A program made the position numbers and the translations under genes. From Hemerocallis citrina (taxonomy: Eukaryota > Streptophyta > Magnoliopsida > Asparagales > Asphodelaceae): a DNA stretch of 64,000 bases. Numbering within the stretch: position 1 is the first letter of the stretch; every line of letters begins with the position of its first letter. Of the stretch, positions 30,748-42,834 are shown piece by piece. The DNA is taken from assembly GCA_017893485.1 (NCBI GenBank), contig CM030360.1, forward strand, positions 5,754,467 through 5,818,466, written 5' to 3'. The notes under the pieces were generated by a model that was given only the letters and a program-made list of their open reading frames with translations, had not been told where the DNA came from and ran no database searches.

Positions 30748-33700
30748 TCAAGCAAAAAGCTCAGGATAGTCCTTCAACATCCTCTCCTCAGACTCCCAAG
30801 TAGCCTCTTCAACCAAATGGTTTCTCCAGACTACCTTGACCATCGGTATCGTCTTATTCCTCAAGACTTTCTCTCGACGATCAACAATCTCGACAGGAGA
30901 CTCGATGTGGTTCAGATCCAACTGCAAACCTTCCGGCACTTCAGGCAAATGATGACTCGGATCTGGAATATACCCTCTCAGCATAGACACATGAAAGACA
31001 TTGTGCACCTGAGATAACTCTTCCGGTAATTCAAGCCGGTAAGCAGTTTTTCCGATCCTTTTCAATATCTTGTACGGGCCTATAAACCTCGGAGCTAACT
31101 TCCCGCCTTTGCCAAATCGAACCACACCTTTACTGGGCGATACTTTCAGAAAGACGAAGTCACCGACCTCAAATTCAAGGTTCCTTCTCCGGTTGTCCGC
31201 ATAGCTTTTCTGCCTGCTCTGAGCTTCTACCAACCTTTTCCTGATCAGAACAATCTACTCAGAGGTTTGCTGTACAAGCTCAGGACCAAACAACTGACGC
31301 TCCCCAACTTCAAACCAACAAACAGGTGTTCTGCACTTCCTGCCATACAGAGCTTCGTACGGCGCCATCCCAATGCTAGTCTGAAAACTGTTGTTGTAGG
31401 CAAACTCTACCAAGGGTAAATGCCTTTCCCAACTGCCTCCAAAGTCTAGTATACAACACCGAAGCATATCCTCAAGAATACGGTTGACTCTCTCGGTCTG
31501 CCCATCGGTTTGCGGATGAAAAGCAGTGCTGAAAACCGTCTTGGTACCTAAAGCTGTCTGAAGACTCCTCCAGAAATGCAAAGTAAACCGTGCATCTCGA
31601 TCAGACACAATAGTTGACGGAACAACATGAAGCCTGACGATCTCGCCAACATACAACTCAGCTAACTTGTCCATCGAAGCAGTGAGTTTCATCGCCAAAA
31701 AGTGAGCGGACTTGGTTAGTCGATCGACAATAACCCAAATCGCATCATTGCCTTTAGGACTCTTAGGCAATCCCGTAATGAAATCCATACTAATGTTATC
31801 TCACTTCCATTCCGGAATAGGTAACGGCTGTAATAGACCTCCGGATCTCTGATTTTCGGCTTTGACTTGCTGACAAACCTCACACTTCGCCACAAATTCA
31901 GCCACATCCCGCTTCAAACCTGACCACCAGAAATGCTGTTTGATGTCTTTGTACATCTTAGTACTCCCAGGATGTACCGACAAAAGAGTAGCATGTGCTT
32001 CCTGAAGAATACTCTCTTTCAGGTCCGCCTGATTTGGAACACATAGTCTATCTCCGAACCACAGCACTCCATCCCTGATTTGAAATCTGGGCAACCTGTC
32101 AGCACCAACCTGCTCCTTCATCTCCAAAATATCAGCATCAACCTCCTGACTTGCAACGATCCTTCCATTCAGTGTAGGCTGAAGCCTCAACTGAGCTAAA
32201 GATGCTCCCAATCCTTGCAAGACAACCTCAATACCTGCTCGGTCCAATTCCTCAATCAGATGCTTCTGAGTTGTAATCAAACTGGATAAACTGCTCTTGC
32301 GACTAAGTGCATCAGCAACAACATTAGCTTTCCCAGGATGATACCTGATCTCAGGTCGCATGTCCTCAAGCACTTCCAACCATCTTCGCTGCCTCAAATT
32401 CAGATCCCTCTGCTGATATATGTACTTCAAACTCTTGTGGTCCGTGTACATGTTCAATTTCTCACCGTACACGTAGTGCCTCCATTGCTTCAGGGCAAAG
32501 ATAATCGCAGCCAACTCCAGATCATGAGTCGGGTAATTCTTCTCTTGCGGTCGTAGTTGTCTAGACCCATAAGCGATTACTTTTCCTTCTTGCATTAAGA
32601 CACAACCAAGCCCACGATGTGAAGCATCGCTGTAAACATCATACTCAACACCCGCTCTAGGCAAAGCCAAAATAGGTGCAGTAGTCAGTTTCTCTTTCAA
32701 CTCCTGAAAGCTTGCCTCACATTGCTCAGTCCACTTGAAGTTCACATTCTTCTTGGTCAGACCAGTAAGCGGCACGGCTATCTGAACATAACCTTGAATG
32801 AATCTCCTATAGTATCCAGTCATTCCAAGAAAACTTCTGACTTCCTTCACTGTAGTAGGCCTAGCCCAATCTCTCACTACCTCTATCTTCTGAGGGTCAG
32901 TTGCCACTCCCTCCTTAGAAAGGATGTGACCTAGGAATGCCACTTCAGATTTCCAGAAATCACACTTGGATAGCTTGGCATACAACTCCTGCTCTTCCAG
33001 CTTCTTCAAAACTGCTGCCAGATGCTTGGTGTGCTCCTCCTCTGACTTGGAGTACACGAGGATATAGTCGATGAACACCACGAAGAAAGAATCAATGAAC
33101 GGCATCAGAACTCTGTTCATCAAATCCATGAAGATTGCGGGTGCATTCGTCACTCCAAATGGCATAACTAAGAATTCGTAATGCCCATGTCGAGTTCTAA
33201 ATGCAGTTTTGTGCACATCTTCGGCTTTCACTCGAACTTGGTGATATCCTGATCGAAGATCTATTTTGGAGAAAACAACTGCTCCTTGTAGACGATCGAA
33301 CAAATCATCAATTCGGGGAATATGATACTTATTCTGAACAGTGGCCTTATTCAGCTCTCGGTAATCGATACACATCCTCATCGATCCATCCTTCTTCTTT
33401 ACCAAAAGCACTGGTGCTCCCCAAGGTGACGCACTAGGTTGAATAAAGCCTTTCTCCAACAGTTCCTCAATCTGCCGTTTCACCTCATCCTGTTCCACTG
33501 GAGCCATCCTATACGGTGCCTTAGAAATGGGTGCACTTCCCGGTTGAACAGTGATGCTGAACTCTACATCACGATGTGGGGGTAACCCAGGAAAATCATC
33601 CAAGAACACGGTCGGATAGTACCGAACCACAGGAATCCCTTGCACTTCCACAGGAGTCTTTTCCTTGCGGATAGCTGCCATCAGCCTAGAACACTTCTGC

Positions 33701-34061
33701 TTCCCTTGGAAAGTGACTTCAGGTCCACCTGGAGCCTTCACTGTTACCATCTTGGTCTTGCACTCGATGCTTGCACTGTACACCGACATCCAATCAATGC
33801 CAATGATAACATCGACTCCCAAGATAGTCAGCTCGATCAGATCAATCCCAAAGATTCTGTCCCCGATCACAATCTCGCAATCCGCATAATACCGATCAGT
33901 GGTTAAAGTTTCCCCTGATGGAGTAGCTACTGCTAAGATCTTGCCTGGAAAAATCTTCGGTTCAACTCCCAATACTTTAGCAAATTTAGGAGACACAAAA
34001 GTATGAGAGGATCCAGTATCGAACAACACAACAACTTTCATTCCATTAAGATAAAGTTCTC
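30748..34061 (-). pseudogene. Tekay pol: protease-RT-RNase H-integrase-chromodomain-like tail
   Basis: Minus strand, a single reading frame from protease (DTGSS active site) through RT, RNase H, integrase (zinc finger HX..CEVCQQ; core with [15 protein letters not shown] and a Glu in the QTERVNR region) to a chromodomain-like end (VKVVWRNHLVEEATWE). The RT active-site motif reads FIDY at 33064-33072: the second catalytic Asp is Tyr, so polymerase activity should be lost. In-frame stops interrupt it at 31798-31800 (just before the integrase core) and at 31252-31254. No frameshift lies within pol. It is joined to gag across the intron candidate 34062-34150. The usual role would be particle-encoded copying and integration near heterochromatin. 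Confidence 0.92.
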
Positions 34062-34150
34062 CTGTTACATAATACACACTCATTACGTAACAGTTCACTA
34101 AACAGCGGGAAAAAGAAATGACATAAACCTCTAAACATCCGCCCTCGTAC
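34062..34150 (-). other. Candidate 89-nt spliceosomal intron between gag and protease
   Basis: On the minus strand it starts GTACGAGG after ATCACTG and ends TTATGTAACAG before GAGAAC, with a T-rich stretch (tttctttttcccgctgtttag) inside. gag is in one frame (plus coordinates 2 mod 3) and all of pol in another (0 mod 3). This is the only frame change in the element, and removal of the 89 nt makes the two frames continuous exactly at a codon boundary split 1/2. Without splicing, gag would stop six codons into the segment. Alternative explanations are a programmed frameshift or one old indel. Confidence 0.6.
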
Positions 34151-35141
34151 CAGTGATGACATGATCAACCTCATCGGCATCAGCTTCCGTCAAGGCAAAT
34201 ACTCGCCCTGGTTGGTACGGTCTCTTCCCAGTCTGCTGCGTTGGTACATTGCGATTACCATTTCGTGGTTTGAGACATTGAGATTGGTAATGTCCCGTTT
34301 CACCACAGATGAAGCAAGTTACCGCAGGAGGTCTTACCACATTGTTCCCAGGTCCTCCAGCCACACTAATAGCATTCGCCCATGTCGGTTTGAACCTTTG
34401 TGCAGATGGTTGTCCCTTGAAACTCCCAGAATTTGCGGGCCTCTTTCCAGACTGCTAGTTGTTCCTCCGGTTCTGAACAACATGAAACTGCTCCATGTCG
34501 GCTTCTGTCGCTGCTGCTCTCTTGACCAACTTGTCGAATCTTCTGATACCAAGAGGTATCATTCAGGACCTCAAGCTCGGCCTCAATCCATGCTCGAACT
34601 TACGAGCCTTCTTCGCTTCATCCATCACTAATTCTAGAGCATACCTAGAGAGCTGAGTAAATTTTGTCTCGTACTCCCTAACTGACATGCTACCTTGCTG
34701 TAGCGACAGAAACTCCATAACCTTCTTCTCTTGAACATCGGAGGGGAAATAGTGACTGCGGAATTCTTCCAAAAATTCCTCCCAGCAAGGCACTATGCCT
34801 CCCATTGTTCCCTTCATCGACTGCCACCACACAGCCGCGTCCTTCTCAAGTTGCAGAGTCGCCAACTTCACCTTACTGCCTTCAGGGGTCTCCAGCACTT
34901 CAAAGATCGTCTCTACCTGACGAATCCAGTTGTCAGCCGCATCAGGATCTGACTTCCCTTCGAACACAGGTGGTTTCATTCGTTTGAACGATTCCACTAG
35001 TTTAATCGCTTCGGGCACCGGATTCGCAGGTCCCCTTCCTTGGTTCTGATTCATAGTCACGGCATTGAGCGTCTGATAGACCCTCGCAAGTTCTGTTTCC
35101 AGATCCAGACCTTCACCATTTCTAGCTCATCTTCTAGACAT
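34131..35141 (-). pseudogene. Tekay gag with zinc knuckle
   Basis: Starts at the ATG at 35141. The capsid-like region includes WIRQVETIFEVLE and the AAVWWQSMKG stretch, then a CCHC zinc knuckle (CFICGETGHYQSQC) near the 3' end and GRVFALTEADA before the protease. The frame is constant but broken by stops at 35127-35129 (TGA, fifth codon), 34560-34562 (TGA) and 34455-34457 (TAG). All three are the kind expected from C-to-T decay of methylated DNA. It would package the RNA and form the particle. Confidence 0.88.
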
Positions 35142-35286
35142 ATTCTGATGCAAAAGATCCATTAAATTCAAAGTATAAGACATGAATTTTAAATCAACTT
35201 GCATTTCATTGAATTCCAAACTTTATACATTCGAATTGAAAAATATTTCTTGACATCAGAATGAAAACAGTAGAAGCTACAACAGT

Positions 35287-35709
35287 CTAACTCCTACGGT
35301 TCCTCTTCGCTTCTCGAAGTTCTCCCCGTAGTTCATCAACTTCTTCCTTCTGCACATCGGTCATATTCTTCCTCTTCTCGAGTTCCCATACCCGATGACT
35401 GAGAACTGCAAAGTCGTCCTTGCGCTTTGCCAATTGAGCCTCCAATAATCCAACTCTCTCCCGCAGTGTTTCTACCTGCCTCTGAAGAGATATCACAAGA
35501 CCATTTGGAACTGGTTCTTCTTCTTCGTCTGAAGAGTCATCAGATGAATCCGGAGGTGGGGTGATCTCTCGGGATTCAGGCCATTCTTCTCCGTCAGAAT
35601 CTGCTTGCCCTGGATAGTACTCTTCCTCGGAATCTGCTTGTCCAGGATGGTACTCTTCCTCGATGATATGCCAGTCGTCGTCTCCAGCAGGGTCGAAGAG
35701 ATCAGCCAT
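35287..35709 (-). CDS. Extra ORF upstream of gag: acidic, coiled-coil protein, 140 aa
   Basis: Open on the minus strand from MADLFDPAGDD (start at 35709; an in-frame upstream Met at 35751 is less likely because it adds a hydrophobic run) to 35287. Residues 1-75 are very acidic, with an internal tandem repeat (EEEYHPGQADS / EEEYYPGQADS) and a Ser/Asp/Glu tract. The second half (LQRQVETLRERVGLLEAQL) has a heptad pattern typical of a coiled coil and ends Arg/Lys-rich. It lies between the primer-binding site and gag and, unlike gag-pol, has no stop. I know no function for it. It could be a gag accessory or a leader-encoded regulator. Confidence 0.6.
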   Translation of the reverse strand: MADLFDPAGDDDWHIIEEEYHPGQADSEEEYYPGQADSDGEEWPESREITPPPDSSDDSSDEEEEPVPNGLVISLQRQVETLRERVGLLEAQLAKRKDDFAVLSHRVWELEKRKNMTDVQKEEVDELRGELREAKRNRRS

Positions 35710-35848
35710 CTTAGAAATAGAGAGGAAGAAGCATAAGTCAAAGAGCAACACAAATGTAAGTCACTTACATTTAAATCTCTAGACTCAAACACACACTCTA
35801 ATGTCCACTTCTAGGGTGTCGTTCCTGATAAATTTTTACAAGTGTGAA

Positions 35849-35866
35849 GCGTGGCTCTGATACATC
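35849..35866 (-). other. Tekay primer-binding site, initiator tRNA-Met type
   Basis: Next to the 5' LTR on the minus strand: GATGTATCAGAGCCAC, matching the usual plant TGGTATCAGAGC site with a small change near its start. Confidence 0.75.
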
Positions 35867-35868
35867 TC

Positions 35869-36809
35869 TGTAACGCCCCGAATCCCAAATACAACTGAAT
35901 TCGAGAGTTCTACAGGATCTTTCCACTTCATTTAGTACAATTTTACAAGGAAATTTGAAATTTTCACTTTACATCAGAGTTTATATAAAACTTTACACTT
36001 TACATTGCACAGCGGAAGTAAAATTTACAACAATTGAATAATGTACAACAACATTGAATAATCTTTAAGCATCTGTTCCACTTTATCATGTCACTTACCT
36101 GCATTTAAAACTGTGGGTACGTCAGTTTATTCAACCGACGAATATTATACACGGCCATCCTCTCTATGCCGGAAATAGTATAACTCATTTTCCATATTTA
36201 ACAAACACAAACTTGTCACATATCAAACTAAAGGGAATACCCTATTGATGTCATGTTGTGATTGTGCACTTAGTCCTTAATGCAATTATTTATATTACAT
36301 GACACTAATGCACACTTGTTCGGATTCTATGCATCCCATACTACATAGGTCAGAGGGCAAGCCTCTTAGTCGTTCTTCATCTTTGTAGGGTTCAATCCCT
36401 CGCCATGACTTAATCTACTACTGTAACTACGGTGAGTATCCTAGATGATCTATGAGTACAAGCACGTGCACCGGACCCTAGAAGGGAATTCCACGCCATG
36501 TCTTGACTCATCAAGTATGCATTCTGTGACAATTCAGCCTCCTCCCTGAACACGATCCTCTTGTAGTCACCAAACATCCCACAAGCGTTGCTAAAGTCCG
36601 ATCATTACTGAGTTGTGCACACGCCATGTCTTGACTCATCAAGCATGCATTCTGTGGCTCACACACCCGCACCGTAAACTCTAACTCTCATACTTGTATT
36701 TTTCTCTCACTTTCATCACGTCTTCACTATGCACTATTCCTTAGTTTATATTAGAATCATGAACAAAATCAAAGCTCTAGAGTTAGCCTCTCCACTAAAC
36801 CGGACTTAT
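35869..36809 (-). repeat. Tekay 5' LTR, inner part (left of Athila insertion)
   Basis: Matches 27349-28289. It ends in the CTTAT (36805-36809) that was duplicated on Athila insertion. The LTR resumes at 46676. Confidence 0.95.
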
Positions 36810-38430
36810 TGTTGTAAAATCTAGATACCTAAATAAATAGATAAACTAGACACAAATTAAAAACCTCGCAAGTGCACGAATCGTTTGAAGAAGCGTAGCA
36901 ATAGCAAGGGTCGATCCCACAGAGATTGTAGATTTTAACTTACCAATCAATAAAAAAAATAAAAATCATAAAGAGTTGTTTTAAAAGTCTAAGAGAAATG
37001 AAAAGATTAAAACTAAATCAAGAAGTGTTGAATCACAAATATCTATTAAGTAGTTGGGCGTTGATTTCCACCTATAGTCAGTAATGCTAAGTCACCTTCT
37101 GAACTTCTTCTTATTACTCATGTTTGTTCTCTTTAAGGGCATGGTATCTACTCCTTAAAGTAATGTTTCTCTAAGCCAAGAATTAGGCATGGTATCTACT
37201 CTAATTCGTTTCTTTCATTAAGTGTTTAGCATGGTATCCACTAAATTGTACTTAAAGAAAACATAAGATCAGTGGAAACGAACAAACACTCAACGTTCTA
37301 GAAATTGGTATCAGATCTAGATCCCTTAAGTTGATTGAACCAAGAACCCCTAAGGATTTCCTTGTTACAAGATATGAACACGAGATACGGGTCGTCTCAA
37401 TATGCTCATATAACAGATTCAGATAGATGGTAATGCAAACTTGATATTCTCAAAATCTGTATGTCAGTCGACTGGCTCTCACCTCAGTCGACTGCTCTCA
37501 GAACTTGAGAACAAGTTTGATTATCTTCAATCTATATCAATTCAATCAGATTCAATCAATAAGTAAAATAGAAGGTTCAGAAGAATATAGCACTACATAA
37601 CTACGGCTTCAATCTACCCAACTATGAAATTAGTTCCACATAATAATACTTTTATTGATCAACAAGTTCAAGTACATGATTAACATAAAAGAATTGGAAA
37701 GAGGAAGAATAAACTGATATAGTTCGGCTAGGTGGATCGGCTGGCTGTCACACAGCCGATCAGCCGTTCTTTCTTTAGTACTTGATCTCCTTTCTCCTTC
37801 TTCTATGCCGACACAGTACTATTCTTTGTTGATGACTTGATGATCCAGAGAGTTGTGATTCGGTTGTGATGTGTGCGGAAGACGTCAGAGAGAGAATCCA
37901 GCGCGCTCCGAATAATGCTTCTTGGTTGGTATTTATAGAACACGGCTAGAGAATTAGGGTTTGCACTTTTCTTTTTATAGAAAAGTCCTTTTCTTTTATT
38001 TATTTTCTCCCTCGTTCTCTGCGTATTATTTCTTTCTCTTTTCTTCTATTCTTCCTTTTCTGTTCTGATTTGGATTAGATTTGGATGAATCTTCAAATAT
38101 CTTATCTTTTGACTCTGCCGCCCACCAGTCGACTTGCCAGTTAACCAGTCGACTGTGCCGAGACTTCTGAAGATTTGATAATTGATCACACAAGTCGGCT
38201 GTTGACCATTAGCTTCTCTGGGCAGTCGCCTGTTGTAATGGACCAGTCGACTGATGATCTGCAATTTCCTGTGTATCATCCTTATCATCCTGAATCTGCT
38301 TCGTTTCTCTGTTTTAGGCTGTTTCCTATGGAAAAGAGAAAATAAGAGTTAAATATCACATATAGAGCATTTAAATGTTCAATTGCCTTAAGATTATTGC
38401 TCCTAAAAGTGAATAATATTGTGTTCATCA
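36810..38430 (-). repeat. Athila 3' LTR, 1621 bp
   Basis: TATA box on the minus strand at 37930-37937. Contains five copies of the CAGTCGACTG-type palindrome (near 37465, 37486, 38127, 38146 and 38242). It differs from the other LTR mainly by a 20-nt segment around 38130-38150 that is absent there and a 4-nt indel near 37600. Confidence 0.95.
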
Positions 38431-38977
38431 AATACCCCCAAACTTAGCTTTTGCTTGTCCTCAAGCAAAAAGTGAATTTATGAACAAGGGGATACTAATA
38501 ATGATAGACTCAACCACCACGAATTCTTATTATGTGATCATCAACATAGAAAGGTATAAACAATCTCAGATAAAGTAAAATTAAACATACCCACTTTCTC
38601 TAGTGCAATTGTTTATTCATAACTCCAAACTCAACCATGCTTGTCATGCAATTAATTATAGTTATAGTATGTAATTACTCAATCTGTGATTATCCCTTTT
38701 TCTCTACTACAAACCGAGTAGCAAACTAGAGTTTTTTGTTTTTTGTTTTTTTTTTTTTAATTTTTAATTTTTATAGTCTCTTCTCTAAAGTTGTCACTTG
38801 CCTTTTTACGCGAATGCAAAACATTTGTGATGAATCCACTCGGTTACTCAGCAATTCACAACTCTAAAGTGCTTTGCATACTCATATTTCAAGTTTCCGT
38901 TTGACGTAAAGGTAAACATTGGTGATGAATACCCCTAGTTACTAAGCACTCAAAACATTGGAGTAGATTGACTTTTA

Positions 38978-39032
<55 letters not shown>

Positions 39033-39480
39033 CACTCTATTTACTTAAACTCAATTTAGGACTAGATCTAAAGGGAATAATCACCAGAAAAAGCATCACA
39101 TTTGTTTATTATGTATAATTGCATGACTCATATAATTTTGTAGGGAATTTATGAAACTCAACAATCCTAAAGTAAATAAGTATCCTTCTTCTTACTTTAT
39201 AAGGAATTGTTTATCCTAAAAAAAAAATTCAAAAAGATGATAAATATAAATACCCCTAATACCCCCAAACTTAGATGGAACATTGTCCTCAATGTTTGAA
39301 AGAAAATGTAAAAATAGGCATGTGTCACCATCTAGTAAGGAGAGACTGAAAATAAAAAAAAATGAAAATAAAAGATAAATGAATAAAAGAAAATAGAGGG
39401 AAAGTGTAAATACTCCCCTGAAAGTTGGGTTGCCTCCCAATAAGCGCTGTGTTTTCTGTCTTCAGCTAGACTTGATGAGG
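38431..39480. other. Athila non-coding 3' region with two polypurine-tract copies and an (AT)n run
   Basis: The polypurine tract next to the LTR (minus strand CTAAGTTTGGGGGTATT, 38431-38447) is repeated at 39258-39275. An (AT)n microsatellite lies at 38979-39028. Sequence such as 'gcttgtcctcaagcaa' forms a small inverted repeat. No ORF with a domain, so no envelope-like gene. Confidence 0.7.
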
Positions 39481-42400
39481 TCATGCCATATATTGAATGG
39501 TTTGAAGATTCACATCTTCCTCTTGCGGTTCTATGCTCATCTCTATGTATGGCTTCGCTCTATGCCCGTTCACCTTAAATGTTTGATTCTTCTCTTTGCT
39601 ATGAACCTCCAATGCACCATGTGGGAAGAATCTTGTGACAGTGTATGGCCCATACCATCTTGACATAAGCTTGCCTGGAAAAAGTCTCAATCTTGAGTTG
39701 TATATTAATACCTTCTGTCCTTCATAGAACTCCTTTCTTGCTAGCTGTTTGTCATGGTACAACTTGGTCCTTTCCTTGTACAATTTTGCATTTTCATATG
39801 CGTCGTGCCTCAATTCTTCAAGCTCATTTAGTTGCAATCTTCTTTTGTCACCTGCTTGTTTCATATCAAAATTGAACCTTTTAATTGCCCAATAAGCTTT
39901 GTGTTCCAACTCCACTGGTAGATGACAGGCTTTTCCAAAAACCAAACGGTATGGTGACATGCCGATAGGTGTTTTGTATGCTGTTCGGTAGGCCCATAAT
40001 GCATCATTCAAGCGCAGCGACCAATCCTGTCTCCTTGTGTTGACTGTCTTTTCCAAAATGCTCTTGATTTCTCTGTTGCTGATCTCCACCTGCCCACTAG
40101 TTTAAGGATGATATGGGGTGCCCACTCTATGTGTGATACCATATTTCTTCATCAATGAAGCAAATGGAAAGTTATTGAAGTGGCTTCCTCCATCACTAAT
40201 TATTGCTCGTGGTGTACCAAACCTAGTGAAAATGTTCTCCTGCAAAAACTTGACAACAACTTTGTGGTCATTAGTTCTTGAGGGGACAGCCTCGACCCAT
40301 TTAGACACATAATCCACACCAACAAGTATATATAAATAACCAAATGAGTTAGGAAAGGGACCCATGAAGTCGATTCCCCAAACATCAAAAAGCTCGATTA
40401 CTTGGATGTTTTGCAGTGGCATCTGATTTCTAGAAGAGATGTTGCCTGTCCTTTGGCATTTGTCACAAGTCCTGCAAAAAGAAAAAGCATCTTTGAATAC
40501 TTTAGGCCAATAAAATCCAGATTGCAATACCTTGAGTGCTGTTCTTTTTGGTCCAAAATGTCCTCCACATGCATATTGGTGGCAATGTCGTAGAATATTC
40601 ATTTGTTCTTCTTCTGCCACACATCTTCTTATAATTTGATCAGGGCAAAATTTGAACAAATAAGGATCATCCCAATAATAGTGCCTGCACATAGCCACCA
40701 GTCTCTTCCTTTCCTGACTTGTCATACCTGGAGGGAAAACATGAGCAGTGAGATAATTTACAATGTCAGCAAACCAAGGAAAATTTGAGCAGTAAGATAC
40801 CAGTCGACTGGTCCTGTTACCAGTCGACTGTCCCGAGGATATGTTTATTTCAAATAGATGTTCATCTGGGAAAGTTTCATTAAGTGGGTGCACAATTCTT
40901 TCTTCCTCATGCAGTAGTCTGGACATGTGATCTGCCACAACATTGTCGCTTCCTTTTTTATCCCTAATCTCAAGATCGAATTCTTGAAGCAACAGCACCC
41001 ATCTGATCAACCTAGGCTTAGCCTCCTTTTTAGCAAACAAATATCTCAAAGCAGCATGGTCAGTAAAAACAATAACTTTAGAACCAATTAAATATGATCT
41101 AAACTTCTCTACAGCAAAAATAACAGCTAACATTTCTTTTTCAGTAGTGGAATAATTTAGCTGTGCATCGTTTAGAGTTCGAGAAGCATAGTAAATAACA
41201 TGGGGTTTCTTATTGATTCTTTGACCTAAAACAGCCCCTAAAGCATAATCACTTGCATCACACATGAGCTCGAAAGGATGGCTCCAATCTGGTGCCATGA
41301 CAATAGGTGCAGAAATGAGAACATTTTTCAATGTAATAAAAGCATTTGTGCACTCTTCTGTCCATACAAACTCAACATCCTTAGCCAACAAGTCACAAAG
41401 GGGTTTGGAGATTTTTGAGAAATCTTTTATGAATCTTCTATAGAACCCTGCATGTCCAAGAAAACTCCTAACACCCTTAACTGTAGTGGGAGGGGGTAGT
41501 TTTGATATTATATCGATTTTTGCTTTGTCTACCTCTATGCCTCTTTTTGACACCACATGTCCCAACACAATACCCTGTTGTATCATAAAATGGCACTTTT
41601 CCCAATTCAGCACTAAATTGCATTCTTCACATCTTTTAAGCACAAGCTGCAAATGGTTAAGGCATTCATCAAAACAAGATCCAAAAACACTAAAATCATC
41701 CATAAATACCTCGATGAACCTTTCCACCATGTCTGAAAATATACTCATCATGCATCTTTGAAATGTTGCTGGTGCATTGCACAATCCAAAGGGCATCCTC
41801 CTGTATGCAAAAGTACCAAAAGGACATATAAAAGTGGTTTTTTCTTGATCTTCTGGAGCAGTAGCAATTTGATTATAGCCACTATAACCATCTAGAAAAC
41901 AATAATGACTATATCCTGCTAATCTTTCTAACATTTGATCAATAAAAGAAAGAGGGAAGTGATCTTTCCTGGTTTCGTTATTCAGTTTCCTGTAATCAAT
42001 GCAAACCCTCCAACCTGTAGTCACTCTAGTAGGGATAAGCTCATTCTCTTTATTCTTCACCACTGTGACTCCACTTTTCTTAGGCACTACATGTATAGGA
42101 CTTACCCATTTGCTATCTGAGATGGGGTAGATGATGCCAACATCTAGTAGCTTCAGAATCTCTGCTCTTACCACTTCCTTCATGTTTGGATTAAGCCTTC
42201 TCTGTGCCTCCCTGCTTGGTTTTGCGTTGTTTTCAAGGAGTATTTTGTGCATGCATTTGGATGGACTTATTCCCTTGATATCTGCAATGGTCCATCCTAT
42301 TGCACTCTTGTGTTCTCGTAATACCCGCAACAGCTTTTCTTCCTCCTGTGTACTCAGGTTCGCAGCAATTATCACTGGTAGCGTCTGGTTCTTGCCCAAA

Positions 42401-42819
42401 TATGCATGCTTCAAATGGTCGGGCAACTGCTTAAGCTCTATGTCTGGGAGTGTCGGTGCAGTCGACTCATCCTGTCCACCAGTCGACTTGGCTGATCCAC
42501 CAGTCGACTTGGCTGCAGAAGCAAAAATGTCATCAGTCACCAATTTTTCAAACACAGGTGCAAACTTACCTGAGTATGACTTTGGAGTTTCAAGGTGATG
42601 TACTGTCTCTGCAATCCCCCAGTCATCATACTCCTGTTCAACATTAGATAAAGTTAGAGATTGTGTAATTGTGGCTTGTAGTGGTTCAACGCTATGTACC
42701 TGAAATGTTTGATCAACAATATCCTGCACTACATCAACATTATAGCATTCATGATCATCATGTGGAAATTTCAGTGTATCAAACATTTTAAATTCAACCT
42801 TCTCTTCATTTATTTTCAT
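39481..42819 (-). pseudogene. Athila pol: RT-RNase H-integrase, one internal stop
   Basis: Minus strand. RT with [11 protein letters not shown], then [10 protein letters not shown] and the catalytic FMDD (Asp residues at 374-375 of this segment). RNase H follows with [14 protein letters not shown] and TDHAALRYL, then integrase with an HHCC finger (ending CRTCDKCQR) and catalytic core ([17 protein letters not shown], and a Glu in the VEISNREI region). A stop at 40090-40092 separates the first two core Asp from the Glu. It is compatible with one C-to-T change. The tail after the core ([16 protein letters not shown]) is an integrase C-terminal domain without chromodomain. Palindrome-derived insertions occur near 40800-40835 and 42460-42515. 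Confidence 0.92.
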
Positions 42820-42834
42820 GATTATAGTACCCTT

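Noticed and set aside
34161..34631. 156-codon plus-strand frame opposite Tekay gag
   Set aside because: Shadow of the gag frame on the other strand; no independent evidence.
38431..39480. Envelope-like ORF of Athila
   Set aside because: No open frame with signal or transmembrane features between integrase and the 3' LTR in this copy.
42131..42598. 155-codon plus-strand frame opposite Athila pol
   Set aside because: Antisense shadow of pol without motifs.
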